Of a stretch of 30,932 nucleotides of DNA, positions 24,378 to 30,932 are shown piece by piece (positions within the stretch are counted from its first letter, which is position 1; each line of letters starts with the position of its first letter). The notes beneath the pieces are model-generated. The model ran no database searches. It saw only the letters and a list, made by a program, of their open reading frames with translations, and had not been told where the DNA came from. Made by a program: the position numbers and the translations under genes. This DNA comes from GCA-002697625 sp002697625 (lineage in GTDB: Bacteria; Bacteroidota; Bacteroidia; Flavobacteriales; BACL11), in NCBI GenBank assembly GCA_964004625.1, contig CAXFOB010000010.1, forward strand, positions 1 through 30,932, given 5' to 3'.

Positions 24378-25817
24378 TTACTTTACAACAACTAGTTGTT
24401 GAGTAGATAAAATTAATCCTTTAGAGTTTTTAAACACGATTAAATACTGACCTGAATTTAAGTCAAGTTCTTTTACGATTAAATGACTTCCAACAGATAA
24501 ATCTAAGATCTCATCTTGTTGCTTTACACCTAATACATTATACACCTCTATAGATATTGTTTCCGATTTATCTAAAGAGACAGGTGTATATAATCTATTA
24601 TCTGCCGGATTAGGATATATTTCAGAAATATGACATCCATTTACATTTGCCAATTCTGTAGATAAAGTGACCTCAAACTGAATTGTTTCATCAAAATAAA
24701 ACTGCCCATCCGAGGTTCTAAATACAACTATATATGGGGATTCTCTAACATCAGAAATATCTGGAATCCAAGAAAATTTTCCGTTTATTTCATTTCCATT
24801 TCCTGTAGGTGTCACAAGAAAATCAGATAATGTAGTTGTTTGACTAAAAGACTCTCCAAAAGCTTGCAAAGATACTACATCATTTAGATCTGGATCAGAA
24901 GCAAGTAAATGGAGTTGATAGTTTTGACCTGGGTTTATTTTAACATATGGATAACCCATTGAATTGGTAGGAACATTATTAATATTAGAAATCATAGGAA
25001 ATGCATTAGTTGTATCAGGAATAACTACAAACTGCATATCTCTACTCATAGCTCCTACTAAAACTCCATTTCTATACTCCTCAATTGCAAAAGACACCAC
25101 AAAATTCCCAACCATTTTAGGACTCCATGTTATTTGACCTGTAACTGAGTCCATAGAGAAAATACCTGTAGTATTAGAATACAAAACTGTATCATCTAAA
25201 CTCTCATATCCCGTTACTAGTCCGGTTCCAGAAAGAGGAACTGATAAATTCCAAACTAAAGAATCTCCATCCGGATCAAATGGAAGAGGATTATACTGCC
25301 AAACATTGTTTGCTGGTAAATATATAACTGGAGGAGCTAAATATGTAGGAGATGAATTAGGGTCCGAACTATTAACATTTACATAAGTTATAAATGTCAT
25401 GTCTTCAGTTAGAGGACTGACCATATTTATAATAGCTCCATTCCTACAGCAATCATCCCATTTTATCATATAGTATCCATCTGTAGGAAATACTATAGAA
25501 TCTGAAAAATGATAAATCTCTACACCATAAACTAATGACATGGTCGGCATAGAACCTGATACACCAAAATCAATTGAATCACTAAAAAGAAAATTATAAC
25601 TTCCTGTACTTAAATCCAGTTCATATACATCCACTGTTTGATTAAGGTTCATAGGTATTCCAATTGTGTCTCTATATACATCCAAATTTAATGTATAGTG
25701 AATTCCATTTGAGTCCGAACTTAAATAAGTTGCTGATATCTGACCCCCCATTAAATGAGTAGAGTAAGCAGAAACACAAAGGGAAATCGCTAGTAGTAAA
25801 GTAAATATCTTCTTCAT
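24378..25817 (-). CDS. Secreted Ig/cadherin-like protein with T9SS sorting domain
   Basis: A 479-residue exported protein with signal peptide ending SAYS, then THLMGGQISATYL at 20-32. That THLMGG start is typical of a family of large Bacteroidota surface proteins. The middle contains tandem beta-sandwich modules with PFDPDGDSLVWNLS, YESLDDTVLY, GQITWSPKMVGNFVVSFAIEE and ASDPDLNDVVSL, resembling cadherin or PKD-like repeats (DPDGD and WSP motifs). The last 75 residues (ISEIYPNPADNRLY, SGQYLIVFKN, QQLVVVK) are a type A T9SS sorting domain. It is likely displayed at the surface; ligand unknown. It has its own terminator. Confidence 0.85.
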   Translation of the reverse strand: MKKIFTLLLAISLCVSAYSTHLMGGQISATYLSSDSNGIHYTLNLDVYRDTIGIPMNLNQTVDVYELDLSTGSYNFLFSDSIDFGVSGSMPTMSLVYGVEIYHFSDSIVFPTDGYYMIKWDDCCRNGAIINMVSPLTEDMTFITYVNVNSSDPNSSPTYLAPPVIYLPANNVWQYNPLPFDPDGDSLVWNLSVPLSGTGLVTGYESLDDTVLYSNTTGIFSMDSVTGQITWSPKMVGNFVVSFAIEEYRNGVLVGAMSRDMQFVVIPDTTNAFPMISNINNVPTNSMGYPYVKINPGQNYQLHLLASDPDLNDVVSLQAFGESFSQTTTLSDFLVTPTGNGNEINGKFSWIPDISDVRESPYIVVFRTSDGQFYFDETIQFEVTLSTELANVNGCHISEIYPNPADNRLYTPVSLDKSETISIEVYNVLGVKQQDEILDLSVGSHLIVKELDLNSGQYLIVFKNSKGLILSTQQLVVVK

Positions 25818-25860
25818 AATTTTAAAAGGTTATAGTGTAATATTAAATATAGTTGCTGTA

Positions 25861-25868
25861 CAAATCTA
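25861..25868 (-). promoter_or_regulatory. Candidate -7 element for the T9SS protein gene
   Basis: Minus-strand TAGATTTG fits TAnnTTTG. It is 44 bases before the ATG at 25817. No exact TTG was found 17-21 bases upstream. Confidence 0.4.
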
Positions 25869-25980
25869 CGTAATAAACTCTTAAATGTTAAGTGATTACA
25901 CATATTTTTTTCAACATCTATCAATCTAATAATGATAAATTAACTTTTATATTTACTTTTATAAACAAGAAAGAATTAAA

Positions 25981-26643
25981 TTGAAGAAAGAGATAATTAT
26001 AACAAAGGACGGAGCTCACTCTCTATATATTCCAAAAATAAATGAGACTTATCATTCGGTCCACGGAGCGATTTCAGAATCTATGCATGTATTTATAAAA
26101 AATGGATTAAATCATCATACTCAGAAAAATCTTAATATACTTGAAATTGGATTTGGAACAGGATTAAACGCTCTACTTACTTTGATACATTCTAAAAAGA
26201 AAAAAATACAATACAACACCTTAGAACCTTTTCCTATTTCAAAAGAAATTTATTCTAAATTAAACTTTTATAATCTTACAAATTACAAAAAAGATTCATT
26301 TATCTATCTTCACACATCTGATTGGGAGGAAAATATTAAAATATCTAAAAACTTTACTTTACATAAGTTGAAAAGTAAGTTACAAAATTTTAATTTAAAA
26401 AAGAAATTTGATATTATATACTTTGATGCATTTGCTCCTGAAAAACAGCCAGAAATGTGGACAAAAGAAGTTTTTGAAAAATGCTATAATCTAATAGGTT
26501 CTGAAGGGTTTTTAGTTACTTATTGTGCTAAAGGGGTGGTAAAACGAACATTGCAATCTGTGGGTTTTGAGATAGAAAGTTTAGTAGGACCTCCAGGAAA
26601 AAGAGAAATGATTAGAGCTAATAAAACTACTTTTCAAAAATAG
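25981..26643 (+). CDS. mnmD: tRNA (5-methylaminomethyl-2-thiouridine) methyltransferase MnmD
   Basis: A 220-residue SAM-dependent methyltransferase that completes the wobble modification mnm5s2U34 in tRNA. The family (DUF752) features are DGAHSLYIP, YHSVHGAISES, LEIGFGTGLNALL (54-66, SAM-binding), FDIIYFDAFAPEKQPEMWT (D149 region), TYCAKGVVKRTL and GPPGKREMIRA. The FAD-dependent half of the fused enterobacterial MnmC is absent, as usual in this phylum. TTG at 25981 is the best start: MKKEIIITKDG fits the family N terminus, and no in-frame ATG is nearer. Its end overlaps the convergent DUF6095 gene by 17 bases. Confidence 0.9.
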   Translation: MKKEIIITKDGAHSLYIPKINETYHSVHGAISESMHVFIKNGLNHHTQKNLNILEIGFGTGLNALLTLIHSKKKKIQYNTLEPFPISKEIYSKLNFYNLTNYKKDSFIYLHTSDWEENIKISKNFTLHKLKSKLQNFNLKKKFDIIYFDAFAPEKQPEMWTKEVFEKCYNLIGSEGFLVTYCAKGVVKRTLQSVGFEIESLVGPPGKREMIRANKTTFQK

Positions 26644-26842
26644 AATCTAAAATAAGTTTGAACCCTTTATAAGCAAAAAAGAATATTACAGGAATCAAAA
26701 ACAAACCCAAGATCAATAGAGTATAATCATCCGCCTTTCTTGCATTATTAAAACCTGCAAATAAACTTATTGCAGATAAAAACACAGACATAGCAAAACC
26801 AGATAACCACATTAATCCTTTTATAAGTTTTTCTTTATCCAT
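26627..26842 (-). CDS. DUF6095 family small membrane protein
   Basis: A 71-residue protein starting MDKEKLIKGLMWLSGF with two TM helices (about 8-30 and 40-60) and a short charged end. It fits the DUF6095 family that often sits behind murQ in Flavobacteriia; its function is unknown. The ATG at 26842 is preferred over one six codons upstream (26860) since the former gives the normal family N terminus. It overlaps the murQ 3' end by eight bases, so it is the third gene of the E1-murQ operon. Confidence 0.8.
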   Translation of the reverse strand: MDKEKLIKGLMWLSGFAMSVFLSAISLFAGFNNARKADDYTLLILGLFLIPVIFFFAYKGFKLILDSIFEK

Positions 26843-27641
26843 TGTAATTTTCAACTGCATTTCTTACAGAACCAAATTTTTGCAACAAAGAATTAGCAGT
26901 TTCATAATCCACTCCTATTTCGTTCATTATCATCTTTGTTCCCCTATTTACTAATTTATTGTTAGATAGTTGCATATCAACCATCCTGTTTCCTTTCACC
27001 TTCCCTAATTGTATCATTACAGAAGTAGAAATCATATTTAAAACTAGTTTCTGAGCCGTACCAGACTTCATGCGCGTACTTCCTGTAACAAATTCAGGAC
27101 CAACAACAACCTCAATAGGATAATCCGACACAGCTGCAATAGGACTTCCAGTATTACAAACAATACATCCAGTAGATATCCTCTCTTCCTGACATTTTTT
27201 AAGAGCACCCACTACATAAGGAGTGGTACCTGATGCAGCAATTCCAACTACCACATCATGTGAATTGATTTTAAACTCTAACAAGTCCTTCCATCCTAAA
27301 TCAGTATCATCTTCAGCAAATTCTACTGATTTTCTCATAGCAGTATCTCCACCCGCCATTAATCCTACAACCAACCCATAATCCACACCAAAAGTTGGAG
27401 GACATTCAGAAGCATCAACAATTCCTAATCTTCCAGATGTACCAGCTCCTATATAAAATAATCGTCCTCCTATTTTCATTTTAGGAACAATTACATTTAT
27501 TAATTTTTCTATTTGAGAAATCTGTGTTTCTACTGAATGCGCTACTGTTTTATCTTCTCTATTTATATTTTTCAGAAGATTAGCAACAGACATCTGTTCT
27601 AAACCATCATAATTAGATTCAGATTCAGTAATTTTTTTCAT
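26835..27641 (-). CDS. murQ: N-acetylmuramic acid 6-phosphate etherase
   Basis: A 268-residue cytoplasmic SIS-domain enzyme that cleaves the lactyl ether of MurNAc-6-phosphate, giving GlcNAc-6-phosphate and lactate in cell-wall recycling. The diagnostic IGAGTSGRLGIVDASECPPTFG block spans about 64-85, with catalytic E79. The second catalytic Glu is E110 in FAEDD. GIAASGTTPYVVGAL and GSTRMKSGTAQKLVLNM also match. It is slightly shorter than the E. coli enzyme because it ends soon after the SIS domain, as in related bacteria. The ATG follows the stop of the upstream E1 gene without a gap, suggesting coupled translation. Confidence 0.96.
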   Translation of the reverse strand: MKKITESESNYDGLEQMSVANLLKNINREDKTVAHSVETQISQIEKLINVIVPKMKIGGRLFYIGAGTSGRLGIVDASECPPTFGVDYGLVVGLMAGGDTAMRKSVEFAEDDTDLGWKDLLEFKINSHDVVVGIAASGTTPYVVGALKKCQEERISTGCIVCNTGSPIAAVSDYPIEVVVGPEFVTGSTRMKSGTAQKLVLNMISTSVMIQLGKVKGNRMVDMQLSNNKLVNRGTKMIMNEIGVDYETANSLLQKFGSVRNAVENYNG

Positions 27642-30065
27642 TTAATACAAGGATGGATATTTTGTTGGATTTACCTCACTCATTAGCCTGTAAACTTTTT
27701 CAAACACATCCTCTGCAGAAGGTTTTGTAAAATAATCACCATCCTTACCATATGGAGGTCTATGTTCTTTTGCAGCTAAAGTTTGTGGTTCAGAATCTAG
27801 ATAATTATACGCATCTTGCTCTTCTACTATTTTTTGTAGAATATATGCTGATGCTCCACCAGGAACATCTTCATCAATTACTAACAATCTATTTGTTTTC
27901 TTTATACTTTCTACAATATCATGAGAAATGTCAAAAGGAACTAAAGTTTGCGTATCGATTACTTCACAAAAAATTCCAGCTGTTTCTAATTTCTCTGCAG
28001 CGTCCATAACAATTCTCCAAGTACTTCCATAAGTTACTAAGGTTATATCACTCCCTTCACGTGTGATTTCTACTTTTCCTAAAGGAACTCTGAACTCACC
28101 AATATTATTTGGACGCTTCTCTTTCACTCTGTATCCATTCAAACACTCTATCACCATTGCTGGATCATTAGATTGCATTAAAGTATTATAAAATCCTGCA
28201 GCTCTTGTCATATCTCTTGGAACACATAAGTACATTCCTCTTGTTCCATTTAACAACATCCCCATAGGAGATCCAGAATGCCAAATCCCTTCTAATCTAT
28301 GTCCTCTAGTACGAATAATTAAAGGAGTGATTTGTCCTCCATGGGTTCTGTAATATAAAGATGAAATATCATCAACCATTGGCTGAAACCCGTATATAAC
28401 ATAATCCAAATATTGCATTTCAGCAATTGGTTTTAAACCTCTTAATGAAAGTCCAATTCCTTGTCCTATAATAGTTGCTTCTCTAATTCCTGTATCCGCA
28501 ACTCTTAACTCCCCAAACTTTTCCTGAAGACCTTCACACCCTTGGTTAACACCTCCAATTTTCCCAACATCTTCACCAAAAATCATTGCCTCAGGTATGG
28601 TTTCAAACATATAATGGAAGTTATCTCTAATAATTATTCTTCCATCCACCATTTCAGCATCTGTATCATAACTAGGTTTTACCTCTTTAACATTATGAAT
28701 AGAAGTAGAGGTCTCATTATATAATTTTGTATTATACCTATCAAAACTTTCAGTATTTATTCTATTTATAAAATTACGTAAAATAGCCTTTTCCGGAATA
28801 TTGTCATGCACTATTCTTCCTAATAGATTTCTTGCTTTACTCATGTAATCTCTTCTAAATATCCCAAACATTGCTGACTGGTTTAAATCTTTTATCCAAC
28901 CTGCTATTTCAGGAAGATTTACTTTTGAATCAATAGAATTAAAAATTCCTAACAACTCTTTCCATTCCTCTTTTATAGGTGCTTGGTACTCATTCCAGGC
29001 TTCTTTCTTTTGTTTTTTTACTGATTCAACTGACTCTTTATCAATTATATCTAATTCTTCCAAAGTAGCTATCCCACTTTCTATAATCCATTCTTTAAAC
29101 TTTATATTACAATCATAATCTAGCTCCCATTGTAATCGTTCTTTACTTTTATATCTCTCGTGAGAACCTGATGTGGAATGACCAGTTGGTTGCGTCATCT
29201 CTACAACATGGATAATTGATGGAATATGTTTTTCTCTTGCTAATTTCTCAGCTTTTTCATAAGTTGTAATAAGTGCAGGATAGTCCCAAGCTTTTACTTT
29301 TACAATATTAAACCCTTCTCCATGTTTGTCTTTTTGGAAACCTTTCAGTACTTCTGACACATCTGATTTAGTCATCTGAACATCATTTGCCACAGAGATA
29401 CCATAACCATCATCCCATATAGATATAATTGCGGGAACTTGTAATACTCCAATTGCATTAACCGCTTCCCAAAAATGACCTTCTGCACAAGAAGAATTTC
29501 CAATTGTTGCAAAAGCAATCTCAGAACCTCCATTTGTAAACCCCGGTTTATTCTTAGCTAATTCAGGATTCTCTCTATATACTTGTGAAGCTTGAGCTAA
29601 ACCAACCAATCTAGGAAATTGAGATGCTAAACAAGCCATGTCAGACGTAGAATTCTTTTGATCCATTAAGTTTCTCCAACTTCCATCATCATTTAAAAAT
29701 CTCGTTCCAAAATGATTCATCATTTGTCTTGAACCAGAAGAAGGTTCTCTTTCTAATTCAGGATCTCCATATAATGCTGCAAACATATGTTTTGGAGAAT
29801 ACTGTCCTAATGCTGTCATTAAGGCTTGATCTCTATAATAACCTGCACGAAAATCTCCATTTCTAAATACCTTTGCTAATGCAATTTGAGCTAATTCTTT
29901 TCCATCTCCAAAAATACCAAAACTACCCTTTCCTGATAAAACATCTCTTCTACCTTGAGATCCAGACTCTCTCACTTCAGCAGCTAATCTATAATCTGCC
30001 AGAATAGTTTCTTTAAATTTATCTTTAGACATTTTTTGTGGTATTTCTTTTTCTTTTTTAGCCAT
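27642..30065 (-). CDS. Fused alpha/beta 2-oxoacid dehydrogenase E1 component (branched-chain type)
   Basis: An 807-residue thiamine-diphosphate enzyme with both E1 subunits in one chain. The alpha-like half (about 20-420) contains GKGSFGIFGDGKELAQIALAK, NGDFRAGYYRDQALM, and the ThDP/Mg site TIGNSSCAEGHFWEAVNA with SIWDDGYGIS. The beta-like half (about 470-807) contains MIFGEDVGKIGGVNQGCEGL, AEMQYLDYVIYGFQP and IDTQTLVPFDISHDIVESIKK. This 800-residue form is widespread in Bacteroidota. It decarboxylates branched-chain 2-oxoacids and passes the acyl group to an E2 lipoyl protein. A pyruvate role cannot be excluded by sequence. It leads an operon with murQ and DUF6095. Confidence 0.88.
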   Translation of the reverse strand: MAKKEKEIPQKMSKDKFKETILADYRLAAEVRESGSQGRRDVLSGKGSFGIFGDGKELAQIALAKVFRNGDFRAGYYRDQALMTALGQYSPKHMFAALYGDPELEREPSSGSRQMMNHFGTRFLNDDGSWRNLMDQKNSTSDMACLASQFPRLVGLAQASQVYRENPELAKNKPGFTNGGSEIAFATIGNSSCAEGHFWEAVNAIGVLQVPAIISIWDDGYGISVANDVQMTKSDVSEVLKGFQKDKHGEGFNIVKVKAWDYPALITTYEKAEKLAREKHIPSIIHVVEMTQPTGHSTSGSHERYKSKERLQWELDYDCNIKFKEWIIESGIATLEELDIIDKESVESVKKQKKEAWNEYQAPIKEEWKELLGIFNSIDSKVNLPEIAGWIKDLNQSAMFGIFRRDYMSKARNLLGRIVHDNIPEKAILRNFINRINTESFDRYNTKLYNETSTSIHNVKEVKPSYDTDAEMVDGRIIIRDNFHYMFETIPEAMIFGEDVGKIGGVNQGCEGLQEKFGELRVADTGIREATIIGQGIGLSLRGLKPIAEMQYLDYVIYGFQPMVDDISSLYYRTHGGQITPLIIRTRGHRLEGIWHSGSPMGMLLNGTRGMYLCVPRDMTRAAGFYNTLMQSNDPAMVIECLNGYRVKEKRPNNIGEFRVPLGKVEITREGSDITLVTYGSTWRIVMDAAEKLETAGIFCEVIDTQTLVPFDISHDIVESIKKTNRLLVIDEDVPGGASAYILQKIVEEQDAYNYLDSEPQTLAAKEHRPPYGKDGDYFTKPSAEDVFEKVYRLMSEVNPTKYPSLY

Positions 30066-30076
30066 ATTATAATAAT

Positions 30077-30092
30077 TTCAAAAATTTTTGAA
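30077..30092. repeat. 16-bp perfect palindrome at the E1 transcription start
   Basis: TTCAAAAATTTTTGAA is its own reverse complement. It covers the predicted start of the E1-murQ transcript. It may be an operator or simply an AT-rich coincidence. Confidence 0.35.
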
Positions 30093-30094
30093 TG

Positions 30095-30102
30095 CAAAAA
30101 TA
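30095..30102 (-). promoter_or_regulatory. Candidate -7 element for the E1-murQ operon
   Basis: Minus-strand TATTTTTG fits TAnnTTTG, 30 bases before the ATG at 30065. A perfect 12-bp palindrome GTTAATATTAAC (30103-30114) occupies the spacer directly upstream. No TTG is found at -33. Confidence 0.4.
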
Positions 30103-30196
30103 GTTAATATTAACGATATATTACCATCTTTTTTGTGTTTAGGATTTCAATAAAAAAATAAATCTAAAAAATGAAGGGGATAATTAAAAATATAAT

Positions 30197-30204
30197 TACT
30201 TTTG
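30197..30204 (+). promoter_or_regulatory. Candidate -7 element for rpsP
   Basis: TACTTTTG fits TAnnTTTG, 58 bases before the rpsP ATG. It would give a leader of about 50 bases. The -33 TTG is not evident. Confidence 0.45.
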
Positions 30205-30226
30205 CGACTCCTTAATAATGAGGAAT

Positions 30227-30242
30227 AACCACAGAGATGGTT
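30227..30242 (+). promoter_or_regulatory. Small hairpin in the rpsP leader
   Basis: AACCA (30227-30231) pairs with TGGTT (30238-30242), with a 6-base loop. A further AACC copy at 30244-30248 could compete for the same GGTT. Position 20 bases before the S16 ATG is compatible with an autogenous r-protein leader, but the stem is short. Confidence 0.3.
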
Positions 30243-30261
30243 TAACCAAAAATTAAAAAAA

Positions 30262-30932
30262 ATGGCAACAAGAATTAGATTACAAAGACACGGTAGAAAA
30301 GGAAAACCAGTTTATAACATTGTTATAGCAGACCAGAGATCGCCTAGAGATGGTAAATTTATTGAAAAATTAGGAATTTATAATCCAAATACAAACCCAG
30401 CAACAATTAACTTAGATTTTGACAGTACTTTAAACTGGATTATGAAAGGTGCACAACCTTCTGACACAGTTAGAGCTATTCTTTCTTATAAAGGTATTTT
30501 AATGAAAAAACATCTATTAGAAGGTGTAAGAAAAGGAGCGTTTTCTGAAGAAGAAGCTGAAAAAAGATTCACTTCCTGGATGGAAGCAAAAAATCAGAAA
30601 GTTGCGGATAAATCAGAAAATGTATTAAAAGCAAACGAAGAAGCTAAAAAAGCAGCATTAGCAGCTGAAAAAGCTAAAAATGACGCAAGAGTTACGGAAT
30701 TAGCAGCTAAAAAAGAATCATCCTCTACAAGTGAAACAAATACGGAAATAGAGGGAGCACAAGAAAATATAGAAAATGAAATAACAGGAGAAGAAACTAC
30801 TCAAGAAGATGTTCCTCCACCACCTCCAGCTGACGCAGTAGATGACACAACACTAGATGTTAATGAAGGAGAAGTTACGGAAAATGATACAACAGAAGAA
30901 GAAAACACTCAAGAAGATGTTCCTCCGCCACC
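30262..30932 (+). CDS. rpsP: 30S ribosomal protein S16 with long acidic tail, C-terminus cut off
   Basis: The open frame runs from ATG at 30262 to the window end, 223 codons with no stop. Residues 1 to about 80 are a typical S16: MATRIRLQRHGRKGKPVYNI, IADQRSPRDGKFIEKLGIYNP and LNWIMKGAQPSDTVRAILS. A helical Ala/Lys/Glu-rich extension follows (about 95-150, with AAEKAKNDARV), common in Bacteroidota. After it comes an unusual Asp/Glu/Thr-rich tail with proline runs, containing TQEDVPPP twice (from residues 180 and 216). S16 assembles in the 30S body, and the tail is expected to project. The stop lies beyond the window. Confidence 0.95.
   Translation, partial: MATRIRLQRHGRKGKPVYNIVIADQRSPRDGKFIEKLGIYNPNTNPATINLDFDSTLNWIMKGAQPSDTVRAILSYKGILMKKHLLEGVRKGAFSEEEAEKRFTSWMEAKNQKVADKSENVLKANEEAKKAALAAEKAKNDARVTELAAKKESSSTSETNTEIEGAQENIENEITGEETTQEDVPPPPPADAVDDTTLDVNEGEVTENDTTEEENTQEDVPPP

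Noticed and set aside
1..30932. tRNA genes, CRISPR arrays, insertion sequences or phage genes
   Set aside because: No cloverleaf with a GGTTCGA-type T-loop, no regularly spaced repeats, no transposase or integrase motifs and no terminal inverted repeats were seen.

Overview
The window comes from an AT-rich genome of the phylum Bacteroidota, most likely a marine or aquatic member of the Flavobacteriales. Several things point that way. There are type IX secretion (T9SS) C-terminal sorting domains on secreted proteins, promoters of the Bacteroidota form (TTG, about 19 bases, TAnnTTTG), and few clear Shine-Dalgarno sites. The fused E1 alpha/beta 2-oxoacid dehydrogenase, stand-alone MnmD, DUF6095 protein and long-tailed ribosomal protein S16 are also typical of this group. 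Coding density is very high, genes often overlap by ATGA or TAATG, and no gap exceeds about 250 bases. I saw no tRNA, rRNA, CRISPR array, transposase or phage gene.

Layout, left to right. (1) The end of a NamZ-like (DUF1343) exo-N-acetylmuramidase. (2) A minus-strand operon of pterin-4a-carbinolamine dehydratase, an atypical SDR protein and a 12-TM RND/MMPL-type exporter. (3) Minus-strand YkgJ-type cysteine-cluster protein, class I aminotransferase and a DUF1573 protein, divergent from valS, which overlaps a DUF481-like outer-membrane protein. (4) A large BNR-propeller T9SS protein followed on the same strand by a tiny lipoprotein ORF and an orphan sorting-domain fragment. (5) Plus-strand IcmF mutase and a surface lipoprotein. 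(6) A minus-strand YecR-like lipoprotein and SRPBCC protein, divergent from a plus-strand run: C1 peptidase, M14 carboxypeptidase, a possible decayed lipoprotein leader, YbjQ, a 34-aa membrane peptide and an ATP-grasp enzyme. (7) A hypothetical secreted protein, YceI, GNAT, ilvE and another T9SS protein. (8) MnmD, then a minus-strand operon of fused E1 dehydrogenase, murQ and DUF6095. (9) A divergent rpsP running off the right end.

Two metabolic threads connect separated genes. IlvE, the E1 dehydrogenase and IcmF could take valine to 2-oxoisovalerate, isobutyryl-CoA and butyryl-CoA. NamZ (left edge) and MurQ (right side) are both steps of N-acetylmuramic acid recycling. The most unusual items are the SDR lacking its usual catalytic Tyr beside a pterin enzyme, the orphan T9SS tail after a mini-lipoprotein, the TAATG-coupled YbjQ/34-aa/ATP-grasp chain, and the long acidic Pro-rich tail on S16.
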